This document shows positions 21,999 through 34,485 of a DNA stretch of 64,000 bases, piece after piece. The stretch's first letter is position 1; each line of letters starts with the position of its first letter. Source of the stretch: Cylicocyclus nassatus (lineage: Eukaryota; Nematoda; Chromadorea; Rhabditida; Strongylidae); assembly GCA_958299035.1 (NCBI GenBank), contig CATQJL010000223.1, forward strand, positions 8,669,753-8,733,752. The letters are read 5' to 3'. The position numbers and the translations under genes were made by a program. The notes beneath the pieces were generated by a model that ran no database searches, was not told the DNA's origin, and saw only the letters and a list, made by a program, of their open reading frames with translations.

Positions 21999-22995
21999 AC
22001 GATATGATACAAACTTCACACAAACTTGAAAATGTACAAGTTTCAAAAAAACTGGAGAGAATTTCAAAAAGTCTGCGTAGAGTTTCAGAGACTTGAAAAC
22101 TCATGCTAATTGTGCTTTACTCCACCATCAGGCACAGTGGGTAAATAAGCACGAAAAAAAATGAATACGAAAACGTAGTGGGAGAAGTGAATACTGGCAT
22201 ACGGAAGAAGAATAAGAACAAAAAAACTTATATAAAGTAGAGGTGGTAGTTTTTAGTATACTGACATAGTGTACTGACAGAGCAAGGCAGAGCGGGTATT
22301 CGAGCATGCTGTGTAAATGATTATGTAAATTTCTACCTTTTTATTGAAGTCTTCAGCATATGCAGCATTGCCTGTTCTTGGCTCTCCGAATGTTACCAGC
22401 TTTATCCGCTCATTTATCCGCTCAGATATCTTGTTATAAGTTTTGGCGATGTGATACGCTGCCAGAGACGCCATGGCACCTCCGAGCGAAAGGACGGTCA
22501 CCTAAAGTTTCTGGTCACATGAAAACGATCTTTGTGCATTCAATACATACCCATATTTCGTACTTAGGGTGTCGTTCGATCTGGTTCTTGAAGGCACGTT
22601 CTAGACCTTTTACGCCTTTTGCGTCATTTCCCCACACATTTGAGAAGGCATTGTAGAAGTACCAAGACACTTCACCTGACCCCATGGGGACCTTAAGCAA
22701 CAGCTGATCTACGCACCAATTATTTCACACAAATTACCACAGCAGCGCTGGTGGCAACTTCGTTTTTGAGTTGACTTAGATAATTGGTGCCTCTGTAATA
22801 ATAACTGTTGAGCTGCAGGGAATTCCAACCTGAGTGTCACGTTCGGCGCAGCTCGGGTTGCCGCTCCCATCGTGGCATCCAGACTGGCATCCCTGAAAAA
22901 CATTTCCAAGTTCCTTTACTTAGCACGTGAACGAAGGCAGCGTTTTGGAAGATACAATGCTTTGCAATCTTAACATAACATGGTATTAGTCCCCC

Positions 22996-24330
22996 AACTA
23001 GGGACACTGATCCGAAGCAATTTCTTTATTTCAAATAGTCTTGCAAGATTTGCACGTCTGCTCGCTGTTCTACTTGGTGGGTATTCCCTAGCTCTAGCAT
23101 TCTGTAAAGTTCTCTATTTTGAAAAGGATTACACAAGAAGTTCACAAGCGTTATGAGTGAATTCATTCATCGGTCTGTTTGGAGACGTGTGGACATTTTA
23201 GACGTGATTTATATTGTAAGCTGCCGAAAGCAAATCAAACGTTTTGTTTAGAAGCAGCGTTGATCAAATCTAGACTTATGCGGATCTCACGTTGATAGTA
23301 ATTTTAGGGCTTTAATCAAGACACTGCGACTAGACACTGAGCGGCAGCTCAGATTCTGCGCTTGCGGCTGAGATTTTCATCTTCAAAGCAGACCTCAGTG
23401 TCTCAGTAACGGACAAATGCTGCAAATGTTCTTTAGCACAGGCTGTCTTGACTAGCACGAAAGTGATGGCGAACGAGGTGTTTGCAGGAAAGCTTATGCG
23501 AAACCAAAGCGGATCCGAAATCATGATTAATTATTTTGTCGTAATGTGCTATCAGGTCGACCTTGTCGATAATTTACAACGGCCTCCCCTCAAACACTAC
23601 GCAGGAAGTGTATATGTGCTGCGAGGTTGCTCGATAATTGGCCCACGAATCTGGTCAATACCAGGTAGTTCTGTTCAAACCCATGAGCCCAGAAAAGTGA
23701 TTATGAGCATAATATTGGTCGCACTACCCATATCCAACATGTGCTTCTTTTCTCGTCCTTTTCAGCATCACTCCGAATAGACCACCAGGTGTCATATTGT
23801 GACGTAAGGCAGTGATTTGAAATGTTGGTAACAGCTTCAGTGCGTGCGCGTTGAAGTTTTAAAGCGCTCAAGCAGAGCAATGATCATTATGAGAGCGTAT
23901 TATAATTTAAGCTTGCCGCTTACGATAGTCACCTTCACTTTTGAATTATTTGAACGCTAAAACCATACTGGAGGGCTTTGGCCGGCCGCAGTCATACCCC
24001 TCCAAAAAACTGACAGAAAGACCGCAACTAGCAGAGCTGGATTCAATAGCAATGTGAGTTATAACGCATCCGTCCGCACAAGCATATCCTCCTATATATC
24101 GTATGCAACATCGAACACGAGCCGCTTCCACTGAGATGCTTGGCTCATCTCCTGCTGACGACATTACAGTCTTCTTTTGTGTTCACTGAAGTGGGCGGAT
24201 AGCTTAATTCCCCGAAGATAGACGCTGATATAAGCGTTGCACATGTTAGCTTCAGAGCGAAGCTTTCGGTTCGTTATCTAGCCAAAAATTATTGTAAATA
24301 CGACTGCTGTAAACTGAAGGTAGAGCTGAC
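22996..24330. other. Lipase 2 intron, no nested gene supported
   Basis: Open frames on both strands at 23330-23780 and a Cys-containing frame on the minus strand at 23946-24164 have no known family. They have not diverged enough between A and B to test for selection. The B counterpart is about 45552-46885. Confidence 0.4.
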
Positions 24331-24431
24331 CTGAAACTAAGAACTATCGCCGACTGTTCGGTTAGTGTGGCTAGGAATCCATAGCAGTCATTCTCAAAAC
24401 CATCGCATTGAACAAGATTATGGTCAAAAAA

Positions 24432-25938
24432 CTGAAAAAAAATCTCGTTACGAATATTCTGGTGTTTCAAAATGTAATATAGAAGTTTTGAGGATAATTT
24501 TATTATTCAGTTATGACAAACGTACTAGCGTTACAACCTTTCAAATTTCATCTACAAACGCAGAATCATTTTGCTTCCTGCATGTATTGCAAGCACTATG
24601 CACCACTAATTTTATGAATATTTACCTCACTGCTGGGCAAAAATACCTCATATCATCTGATAAGTTGTTGAACTTTAAATTAGAAAGAAAAACTTGGAGT
24701 GACCATTTGAGCTTAGAAGTATGACACTGAAGTCAGTCATGAATGCTGAATAAAGCCGCAATCGTTACCTACCGTACACTCTTCTGAAAAACTTGTAGGT
24801 CCAACTGAATGCACTATTTGGTACAGCACTGCAGGTGGTGCAGCAACGATTTAATGGTGCCTTGAGTATGGTCTTTATGGCAGAGAAGGTTCCAGGATCG
24901 AATCTTTTCACCGCCAGCTTTTTGTTGAGATGGCAGTTTTCATCTGAGTTCATCAACATAAATCTAACTTCAAGCGGCCATTACTAAAGCCCACATGCAC
25001 GTACATCCCCGTGGAAAGGGGAGGGGATCTGAGAGGGGACGCCACGTATTTCGCTACTTTAGATACCTTCTTTCTGCTTTCTCAATCTGGTTACGAACTC
25101 TCATACCCTGATACCTGCGCATAATAGTTGCCATGGTACTGTCATACAAGAACACAATTTCACTATCTTGTGTGATCCGCTGGAATCCTCAAAGGATCAC
25201 CTCTCATTACAAAGTCATTTACCTTCTCAAAAAGTCAACGAAACCGTTGGAACATTGTGCTGAGGATGTAGTATGACACTATCGAACACGACTATAGCTA
25301 AAACAAGTAAAATCCCAGAAATTCAAAATCTTCGATGAACCACTGCTCGCGAGCTAGAGATTATCGGAAATTCACAATCTTTGAATTTTACTTCTCCCGC
25401 CAAAAACATGTTTGGCTGTGCCAATTATATCCTCATTACAATTTCACAGCGTTTTCGTTGAGTTTTCAGAAAGATAATTAGCGCTGAAAATGAGAGTTTT
25501 TCATTATGTTGTGTGATCCCCCTGAGGATCCCCATGGCTGTAACCTTGCATCCATTATACGCACGTATATGAGAACCTTCCTAAGTCAAGTAGAGAAAAA
25601 AGGTTAAAGATTATTGTAGTAGCGAGATATGACGCTTCCCCTTTCAGAAAATTCTCCTCCCCGCGGGGGGGGGGGGGGGGTGCACGTGTATGCAGGCCTG
25701 AAAGCGCTTTCCTTTTTAAGGCATCTCTCCATTTACTAACAAGAAAAAGCGTACTTTTTCTTTCGAGCAATTAACGCACGCGATAAAGATCTGCTTTAAC
25801 ATTTTACGCAACGTGCACAAGCAAAGATGTTTGAATTTTAAGCAGAACTTTCTGTACTTGCAAATAATTATCATGCTCAGCTCGTGCTGTCATGTCCTCT
25901 TTCGAAGAAAAGAGCAGATATAATAAAAAGCGAATTAC
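24432..25938. other. Lipase 2 intron 2, no gene supported; contains a poly-G tract
   Basis: It contains a G run of 16 in A (25665-25680) and 10 in B (near 48214-48223), and two related TGATCC-rich segments (near 25172 and 25515). The minus-strand frame 24765-24959 has no known family and is altered by a four-base difference between A and B. Confidence 0.4.
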
Positions 25939-26235
25939 CAAGTTCCCATGAGTTCCATTATAGCCTTTGAAGCGATTGAGTATGCAGCCCCTTGGCTCAT
26001 CCGAATAGGCGGCGGCAGCCAGAGGGAACATTTGATTCCTAACGAAGTTGTAGTCAAATAATCTGACAGCATTGAGTGAAGCCGCAAGGCAAAGTGTAAC
26101 GACTAGTGTGAATGCCCTGCAGAAACATTAAGCTCATCTTCTATGTAGCTCTACGTCCTTTACTTACATATTAATCGTTTTGTTCGCCAAGAGGCAACGG
26201 TATCACGGATACTAAGATCCAAGCCTGTTGCTGAA

Positions 26236-26950
26236 AAAATGAGAAAATTAGACGGATTAGTGTCGTCTCTGCCATTCTGCAATTCGATATATTTCTTAGA
26301 AATGAAAAGAAAGAGAGAAATAGTATCTGGCTGCGCAGTGGACCGATTATGATTGTTTCCGTCACGCAACGGTATCGTGATGTCCTCAGGATATGTGACA
26401 AAGTTGCAATTGTTACTCGTTTTAGAAAAGCACACTCATACTGATTTGAGTAAAGCGAAGGTCAGCGAGAATTGATTGAAAATGGTTACAAAAAAGTTTT
26501 CGGTTTAAGACTAGCTATAGCTTGCCTGTGAAATTCTAAAATGAGCACAGTTACTCGCACCACTTTCTAAACTGAATCCATACTGCTAAAACAAGGGTAT
26601 TGTTTTTGTAGGAGAGGAGTAGGGATATTTGGAAGTCAAATGCACAGCATGTTTTGTAGATATTTCTTACATACTCTGCGCTGTAATAAATACACTGCAT
26701 TAATGCCCTTAATTTTTAGTGGTCGTCGCTCTCCTCAGCGTTCTTTTTTTCTGGCTGTCGGAACAAATTGTGATTTAGCAGCTTAACTGCTGCAAGGTAG
26801 GTCAATGGCAATTTTTTTAGTATGGTTTGTTAGGTCTCAGTTTGATGCGTGATCCCATTATAGATACGTCAAATTTCCGACAGCCCTTTTTAATTTTAAA
26901 ATTATTCTGGTATTTGAGCAGACGACAACCAGTGATTGCTGATGAATATA
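26236..26950. other. Upstream region of lipase 2, no gene recognised
   Basis: This presumably holds the lipase 2 promoter. Overlapping minus-strand frames at 26160-26435 run through the leader exon in frames other than that of the start codon. The B counterpart is 48777-49491. Confidence 0.4.
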
Positions 26951-27000
26951 TTAGGTTGTGTAATAAATTCTGCCCCATTTTTTCTTTCGATTTTTTTCTC
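26951..27000 (+). mobile_element. Mariner left end, second family (unit A)
   Basis: Starts TTAGGTTGTGTAATAAATTC, then TGCCCCATTTTTTC, preceded by TA. It matches the end at 9262-9313 read on the other strand. A short transposase-like frame follows at 27099. Confidence 0.6.
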
Positions 27001-27098
27001 AATAATTCCCGCGATGTTCGGTAAATGGTTTATATGCATTTGAAAGCTTTAAGCCTTTTTTTACTAAACTTTCAATTCGGGTTTCTACATCAGATGAC

Positions 27099-27206
27099 AT
27101 GAAAAAGTTCTACAGCGTCAAATTTGGAATATCAAACAGGGAAAAAGTTCACTTTCGACAACTACGTTACGTCGCCTTCCTAATTAGTCAGATTGCCTAC
27201 GAATAA
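27099..27206 (+). pseudogene. Possible mariner transposase N-terminal relic (unit A)
   Basis: A 35-codon frame reads MKKFYSVKFGISNREKVHFR and then continues QLRYVAFLISQIAYE to a stop. The REKVHFRQL phrase resembles the start of mariner transposases, and the frame lies 100 bp inside a mariner end on the correct strand. Nothing further of the transposase is recognised. It could also be chance. Confidence 0.35.
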
Positions 27207-27481
27207 GCTTGAAGAATTTGCTACACGTGAGCAAAGAATGCTCTAACTTCTATTGCGCTTCAGGAGTGCTGAAACTTTTCAAAAATCATTTCTGTAGACT
27301 TTAGAAAAAATTCTTCTTTCTAACGCCGTTTTTAACGTTGGTGTTGGGCATCATCTGAAAGCATCCTGAGGAAGACGGTAGGCGGATCATCTAAAAAAGA
27401 CAGAAGGGATAGTTTGTGGCTTTAAAATTACCGAATTCGTAGGTTAAATACTCAAAATGCTAATTTTCGGAGCTACACAGC
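27207..27481. other. End of unit A, no gene recognised
   Basis: It continues without any special junction sequence into unit B. The same sequence precedes unit C (49748-50022). Confidence 0.4.
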
Positions 27482-28498
27482 TTGGGTACGCGAGACGGCG
27501 AACATCGCCGTAACGAAGTCTTGCCTTGCCGACTTCTAAAAAATGTCAGGGCTACTTATATGGAAGTATTGAAGCAAATTTTTTATGCGATCTTTGAAAC
27601 AGAATATAGAAATCTTGCGCAAACTTGAAACGCCTTTTTTGGGCCTTCCCATAAGTTCGTCGCGTTTTCATTCTTGTCTTAATTTCAGGGCCATTGACTT
27701 GCGGCAAGCTGCGCGCATCATTGAAAAGAGCCAATCATACTCTTTATAATCAACGCATTGATTTCTACGAAAAGCTAAACCACTTCGATTTTTTAGCTTA
27801 CAAATGTGGAGTTTTCAAAGGGTAAGAAGCATTTTCGATGCCTGCCCGCTTTTTTTGCAAAGTGTTTTTGCATGGTTTGCCTTTTTTTGAATATAAATGG
27901 AGCTTTCCCTTCAGTATGAGACAAAAAAAATTAGATTGCTTTAAATGAAAATGAAAATTTTACGGTAAGGTGGCAGAAGGTTGTGCGCAACAACGGAAAA
28001 CAAGGAAATCGGTCAGTAGAAGTGGCCTTGTTAAGTAAGATGTTGTTGGCTTTATTGCATGAAGGTGAATCTAGCTATCTTCAAAGCTTCCTCGATGAGG
28101 AGTTATGAGCGTTTACTGGTGCAATAATTTGAACAGCCGTAACAATTTTTTTTACTATCGACTACAGCAGTGAGATCTTCACGCAGCAAAAACTTCTAAA
28201 CAACTTATATACACCTGCTTTAATGGCTAGAAATATTAGATTTTATCTTAGCAGCGCATCCACGTCTTGCTTCAAACGCTCATGAGTCTTCACAGATAGA
28301 GCTTCACAGAGAGCTTTACAGATAAGGAAAACATTTGAACTCAGCGTACCATGCAATCAAAACTTCTCTTTTTGGAAAACCATTCGACTAGTCATTTTCT
28401 GTGGTCGGGCACATGACAGACCGCATCTCAAATGAGTACATTTTGTACTATAAATTATACGTATTCGGTATGCGCTGCGCTATCTGATACTTTTGTTG

Positions 28499-28599
28499 AA
28501 AACCTTTGGCATTACTAAAATGCTATCCGATGCCAATCTTGAATTGCTAACATAAGCTGCAGCAGCTAGAGAGAGCATGGTATTACGATCAAGTCGTAA
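28499..28599 (-). pseudogene. Relic of a lipase first exon (unit B)
   Basis: This is the same decayed RNTMLSLAAAAY exon as at 1021-1121. It lies between the 5' end of A lipase 2 (26230) and the 3' end of B lipase 1 (30440). Confidence 0.6.
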
Positions 28600-29311
28600 T
28601 AAAAATATCAAGAAAACTTCTTCGTTGTGCTTAGCGGAAATATGATTTTTGTACTAGGAGCTTAAGTAAACCACCAGATTTTGGAAACACATAGGAAGCA
28701 TACTTAGTTCTGTGAATTATTAGAATCTACGGTCTCAGATCATTGTACAACTATCGCTCCCGTTGTTCGCGGCAAAAGTGTATGATGGTGCTATCTCTGT
28801 TGTGGTCCTTTCAAAATCTCCATCAAATCGTCAAACTACCTTACTTAAAATTTGTGGTTGTTTTAATGGTTTAGTTCTTCAATCTCGATCCTTTCAAGTA
28901 GTTGCGGTTCCTTTCAAGTAGTTGCGGTTTGATTAAGTGCTCACATATATCGACAAGAACTAATTTCAAAATCGATGTGAAGAATTCGTCAAAACGTTAC
29001 TTTTTACTGACATTAGGTTGTTGCACTTAAGCACTGTTCACACATGTTGGTCAGTTGTATCTCGAGTTCTGCTCGGAGACTTGGTGCTCAAATAGGTTCA
29101 AGTAACTTACGTCGAATGCTCATATGATGCGGACAAATCAGTCATCACTATGACTTTGCCGCTGTTTTACGTTCCTGTTCACTTCTCATTTTCTTTATAC
29201 TTACTGAAAGCAATAACAAAGTTTTTTGCTGCTATTATCGTAGTGTGGACTCTTAATTCCTGAATCCTTGAAAAACTTCGCAGCGCGTTCAATAAAGCAC
29301 TAACAGTAATC

Positions 29312-29475
29312 TTTGATTCAACTGGATAGGCGGCTGGAAGCCGAGACGTTCTGACCTAATCAGGGACGCCCGCGACGCGTCTGCGTCTCTCCCGAGCGCG
29401 CTCACTCTGATCATTTCCCAGCTTCAACTAGGTCACGAAGCCCCGCCTTCCAACCGCCAATCTGGTTGAAGCAAA
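29312..29475. mobile_element. MITE of the TTTGATTCAACTGG family, copy 1 (unit B)
   Basis: Same site and structure as 1834-1997. The right end reads GGTTGAAGCAAA here, so the inverted repeat is slightly better kept than in A. Confidence 0.8.
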
Positions 29476-30439
29476 GAGTATGTAACAAGGATGTGAATTT
29501 AACTCTCCGATTGCGGGAGTGCTGTATACAAGTACAGTCGAGTAGATTTTCTGTTTAAAGGCAGTGGCTCGGCAAGACCAAATATCTCGAAATTTTCATG
29601 AAAGATTGCTTGCACTCTCAACATGCGAACGGTGCAGGTCCGAGCGCACAGCATGCTAGCTCTGCCTAAAAATTGGTCCTAAACCCGTGCACACAAGCTA
29701 CTCTAACACACGCTCGGACGAGCTTGCGATATCTCTCACACCGTCAGAAGCGGCATGCCGCAGTGCTTGAACATGAGGATCCCGCAACGACTCTACGTAT
29801 TTAACCGTGGCGGGAGCGTTCCGCTCGTTCAGATTCAAAACAAAGGGTTTTGAGAAGTGCTAGTTACCGCCATTTTCGCGCTCTTCAGGTTGAATTTTTG
29901 GATTCAGCGCGTCGAATCACCCCAAGTAAGCGAGAAAACCACAGATCGAGATTTGCCGAGTCACTGCCTGTAATATAGTGTGCTTGCACTGCAGGTAAAT
30001 TGCGTAAAACCTGCGCGTAAACAAGTAGCTATGCACGTGACGGCATTACTGGCTGGCTATTTGTTCATGCGCAAATTCTACCGCATTTCACTTGCTGTGC
30101 AAGCACAATATATCAAGCGGAAAATCTACTCGAATGGTAGCAGAATTCATGATGGAAATAAAATAACATGAAAGCAGAGTGGCAGCAAAATGAAGCCACT
30201 TCGTTGAAAACACTCATATATGCGTGACGCACAATGGACACCAAGCTTGCCGCGGTTATTTGCTTGTTATCAGGGATTTGGAGCGATTTGGTTGTCATTC
30301 TTATCTTATGCTGTTGTCCTTTCAATGTTGGACAAGGCCGAGTACAATCTCGTTTTTTGATAATATATCTGAAACTAATTAAAATGCTGAAGGGTGTAAA
30401 TGAAACAAGTAGATGCAAGAATGTGTATTCTTTTCAAGA

Positions 30440-33400
30440 TTATGCATCAGTTGTGCAGATATCTTTTTTACGATATTCGTCATCTACGACACATCCACTA
30501 ATTCCCCATTCGCTGACGTACTTTCCATAATAGCACTTATGGGTATTAGAGAAATCGTAGGTAAGCCAGTTAATCTTATCGCTGCATTGACCTGTAATCG
30601 GAAGATGTGTTGTTGTCGATAAACAAAAACCATAATTTTGTACCGGGGTTGCACATTTTCCCTTTCCCTGCTAACATGTCTTGCCCAGAGTAGTAAACCT
30701 GAATAAGTTTGTAAGCAGTAGTTGTATTAGAAGTCACTGGTAAAACAGCTTTTTAGAAAACCTTCCCATTTAATAGCTCAGTTAACGAGGAGCGGCTAAA
30801 ACATAACAAAGAGCGGCAAACATGGGCGAAAAAAGGAACTTTTTACAGCAAACATATTTATCTCATTTCGAATGCGCTTTTTTCCTAGGCAAGTTTGCTT
30901 ATTTGCATTTATATCCTGTCACATGCAAGCCGATTTGCTTGTAAAGGTGCGCGGGGTGAAATGTGCTAAGAATATTTCTAGATTGTGTGATCAAATTCCT
31001 TGTCTCCTTTCACCATATAGGTTGCAACAATACAGAAGTAGATAATAGGTCACTCCAGAAACGTTTTGATTGCGATCGCACATTCACTACATTCTTCGCG
31101 TTCATATTCTACATGTCCTCTGACAAACTAAATCACCACGCCGTATTTAGATGTGCTTTCCTAAGCTATACATGCGAACGAAGAAAAATTGCAGGTTACC
31201 GTGTGGTCAAACAAAAAGAACTTTCTCGAAAAAAAAAGTTTTTTGGATACTACATGCCTATAAGTAACAACGAGTCAGGGCCCCCTTGCACATAGTATCT
31301 CTCTCAACGAATGCGCTACACACAACTAGCAAAAACAAGTTTGTTGCCAAATTTTCTTTTGTGGTTTCTTTTGCGGTCATTCTCAGATCTCTTAATGTCC
31401 TTGATAAGGTGAGCTGAAGATCGAAACTGGTGACTAAGGCATTGCCTATTGTGTTAGGCGCGTGGAAAAGTGGTGCAATTGCGACTGTGCACCTTCATTT
31501 GTCGCTGATTTGCGTATTGGCACGCCAATTGCAAGATTCCCTTGAATAGAATTTTCTTTAACTCAATTTGACAATTTTCTGTCCACTTGTTTCATCGCGT
31601 AGACACCAACTTAAACGATTATTAGCCGAAAACTACTACGAACAGAGTGCACCGTAATGGAATGTTTCACAATGCTCACCTCCTGTTTATGATGGCGGTA
31701 TCCGAACTTTTCGGGTGGGACATGAGGTACCCCATCATTGGCATGGATGACGCGGAATGCATAGTCGATCTGCAAAGGGTAAAAACCAGTGACAGTATTA
31801 GCTCTCAAATTAGAGATTGTTTTAAGACTTTATACTAAGATAGTCTAAGCATGCATAGTTTCGCTTTTTGCTTTGCATAGTAAAAGAAATAAACTCTGCT
31901 TGTAAAGACTTTCGAATTTCAAGACGTGTGATGCTATTTCCCAAACCTCTTCCTTACTTTTTTCTTTCTTTACATGTTCTAAATAGAATGTTCGTAAGCG
32001 CTAAATCTTATAAAATTGTTTCCTTCTCCTCTTTTTCAGATGACCGCGGATAGAATAATGTGCGGAAAATAGGTGCTGCTCAAGCTTCGAAAACTTTTTT
32101 ACACACAGATGTGCTTGTAGTCGTATACCGTGTTGTCATACCGTTTTATTAAACCTATCAGCAAATTCCTCGTCGCCTGTCCTGGGCTGGCCGAACGTCA
32201 TTAACTTTATTTTTGAGCTCGGTGCAAATCTTTTCTCCACTAAATAAGATGCCGCCAGAGATGCCAATGCACCTCCCAGTGAGTGCCCAGTTATCTGAAC
32301 TCACATAATAAGGAAAATTTTCTCCTTAAAGCGCGTACCCAAATCTCATATTCTGAGTGTTGCTTAATCAGATCTTTGACATCATCATACATAGTGCTCC
32401 TTTCTAGTTTATCCATTCTCGTGTGAAACAAGTCGTTGAAAGCACTAAGGAAGTAGGTGTTCACCTGCGCAACACCGAGCCATTCTTTCTATAAAAAAAA
32501 CTTCCGCTCATACAAGCATTTTGTGATAGCTTGACTTACTTCTTGACTCAATCTACAATGAACAAGTTCCTTGAAAAGCTGCATGGGTGTGTTTGTCCCT
32601 CTGTAAAAAACAAAGTGTAATATTGTTGAAATAAAATTGGTACCAAATATTATCGTTTTATATACTTATTGTTAGGGATAATTATCGGAGGTACTTGCAA
32701 ATAAAGGTAAGCCTTAAGTCTAGATTAGGGTCCTGCACGCACCGCTTAAGCTTTTCCAAAACAGAGATACTACTTACCTATCATTAATTTTACAAAGGCT
32801 CTTTTGAAAAGCAGCGAGCATACACAAAATCACATATATTAACGAAATGGAGCAACAATTTTCAACTTATTTACGTTCTTGATCTTGAGAAGTATGAGTA
32901 AAATTAGCGAGCGTAGGTGGAATGCATGTGCGAAGGGAAAGAGGAAGAAAGAGGGCAAAAATACGAATGTTGACACCGCAACTGAAAGCTTCAAATGCGA
33001 ATTCCGCTTCGCTTGAAAACGCTTTAAGGTAAGCGACACTTGCAAATGGCATAGTTTGGAATGCAGTACAGTATAGCGAGCTGTTTCAATTAGAAAAAGA
33101 AAGACAAGGCTGGGTCAGCATTCCTGTCCAAGAGTAAATTTTTGGATAACCTCGAGAGGTCATGAGTTTGGTTCTGAACTGCAAACAAGCTAATGTTTTA
33201 ACCTTGCTTTTTTCAGATCGCTTGCTGAAAAAACACGGTGAAGCATGTCATTATTGTAGTAACCTCTCTTTAAAAGTGTGTTGGTCTACTTGGTCGCTCA
33301 TATGCCTGTATGACATTTTTACGAAATACATTTTTCTGCCAATGTACGAAGTTTAGCCTGCTTCTAACACCTCCGCCGCGGGCCCTAGTCAACGCCTATG

Positions 33401-34485
33401 TGGATGGTAATTATCTAAAGCAATGTTAATGAAGCCCTGTAGTCGTTCAAGGACTTATCATTGAACATATAAAGACATATAATTTCAAAGTAACCTGAAA
33501 CTCAGCACTATTGCTTTCCTACTGGGTAGCAGGGCCGTATATGCCGCACATGAGACTGATGCAGTTCCGCTCCAAGGGCCTTTGCAGTCCACCTTGTAAA
33601 ATCTGTAGATCTGAACAATCTTTGCTTTGAAAGCATTATCTCCTTTGAAAGAACGAAAAATCTTTTTTTTATACTAGTAATCACATTGCTCATTCCCAGT
33701 CATTAGACTCTAGTGCACATCATCACACTTTGTAGCAGCTTTGAGTAAAAGTGCAGGCGATGAGTGTAAAGGTTAGAGCTTGGAAATGCTTATTTCAAGA
33801 CCTTGTCTGTATGAATGCGAAAATTACATTTACCTATATATGGCCATGAGTATGTTAGCAGCTTCGCCTGATTTAATTTGATTTTTGCCATGCCATGCTT
33901 CACTTTCTTTGTTACCTATGTGATGATGACAAATGTATGCATGGCAGCTGTGAATACGTGAAGCATATCTTCTTGTGTCTTTGATGGGGATAGTCTCTGT
34001 TTCTACCCTTTGATTCAACTGGATTGGCGGCTGGAAGGCGGCTTCGTGGCTCAGTTAAGGCTAGAGAATGATCAGAGAGTAAGCGCGCGAGAGAGACGCA
34101 GATTGCGTCGCGGACGCGAGCGGTCTTAATTCGGTCGCAAATACCCGCCTTTCAGCCGCCGATCCAGTTGAATCAAAGGCTACTCCCTCATGTGCTCATT
34201 TGCCCCATTCACTTCTTACTTTCAGGCAAAGGCAAAGATTTTGAAAGTTAATACACCTATTCCGAAGAGACAAATGTATTTGCATACGATGTGCTATTCC
34301 CTACTTTCATGATAAGAATCACGCCTTACCTGTCCGTTAAAGTGATTTCTGACGCATGCATCCGGATGGTCTGAATAAGCTGCAGCAGCCAGAGGGAGCA
34401 TGTTGTTGTAAGCGAAATCATCGGAAAAGACGGCGGAATGAGCTCCGACCACCACAAGCGAAAGCGTAGCAATCAACCCAAACAT
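30440..34485 (-). CDS. Secreted class 3 lipase 1, unit B; intact CDS, upstream region lost
   Basis: Exons: 34330-34485, 33495-33610, 32540-32600, 32339-32488, 32142-32294, 31680-31769, 30644-30698, 30440-30591. The encoded 310-aa protein is the same as in unit A, with GHSLGG, the ANDGVPHVP acid motif and the YRHHKQE histidine motif all kept. The A-type flank continues for only about 20 bases upstream of the ATG before the 3.9-kb deletion junction. This copy therefore sits next to sequence that lies 4 kb away in A, and may have lost its promoter. The last 20 bases before the ATG, including the possible trans-splice acceptor, remain. Confidence 0.88.
34009..34177. mobile_element. MITE of the TTTGATTCAACTGG family, copy 2 (unit B)
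   Basis: Same intronic insertion as 6532-6700, inside B lipase 1 intron 1. Confidence 0.85.

Larger units (their letters stand above)
21081..26230 (-). pseudogene. Class 3 lipase 2, unit A; degenerate active-site motif and frameshifted last exon
   Basis: Exons in transcript order: 26168-26230 (leader plus AT of the start codon), 25939-26116, 24331-24431, 22738-22792, 22551-22703, 22337-22501, 21732-21845, 21273-21323, 21081-21202. All introns are GT-AG. The start ATG is split by a 51-nt intron, and the leader exon begins after a strong TTTTTTCAG acceptor. Residues 1-17 look like a signal peptide (MAFTLVVTLCLAASLNA). PLAAAAY, RGT (94-96) and the acid (RDPVPHVP, Asp230) and His (YYSHHKYE, His252) motifs are present. 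The elbow reads VTVLSLGG (164-171): Ser168 stays, but the first Gly and the His of GHSLGG are lost. The intron between exons 4 and 5 is only 34 nt. The last exon lacks one base after NGM, so the frame ends early, at about 287 aa, without the C-terminal cysteines. It is probably a decaying gene. An intact alternative last exon lies at 18124-18369. Confidence 0.72.
1..27481. repeat. Tandem segmental duplication, unit A
   Basis: The sequence starting TTGGGTACGCGAGACGGCG at base 1 recurs at 27482 and 50023, and the following sequence stays nearly identical for many kilobases, apart from scattered single-base changes and a few large indels. Unit A is the only full-length one: it keeps the 3.9 kb upstream of lipase 1 and all lipase 2 exons. 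Unit borders are arbitrary because the window begins inside the array. Confidence 0.95.

Noticed and set aside
23448..23780. 110-aa plus-strand frame in lipase 2 intron 3
   Set aside because: It is identical in A and B only because the units are young; no domain, splice or start context supports it.
24365..24724. 119-aa plus-strand frame
   Set aside because: It runs antisense through lipase 2 exon 3 and has no recognisable domain.
26160..26435. 91-aa and 76-aa minus-strand frames over the lipase 2 leader
   Set aside because: Neither is in the frame of the spliced start codon; they cover the leader exon and upstream sequence by chance.
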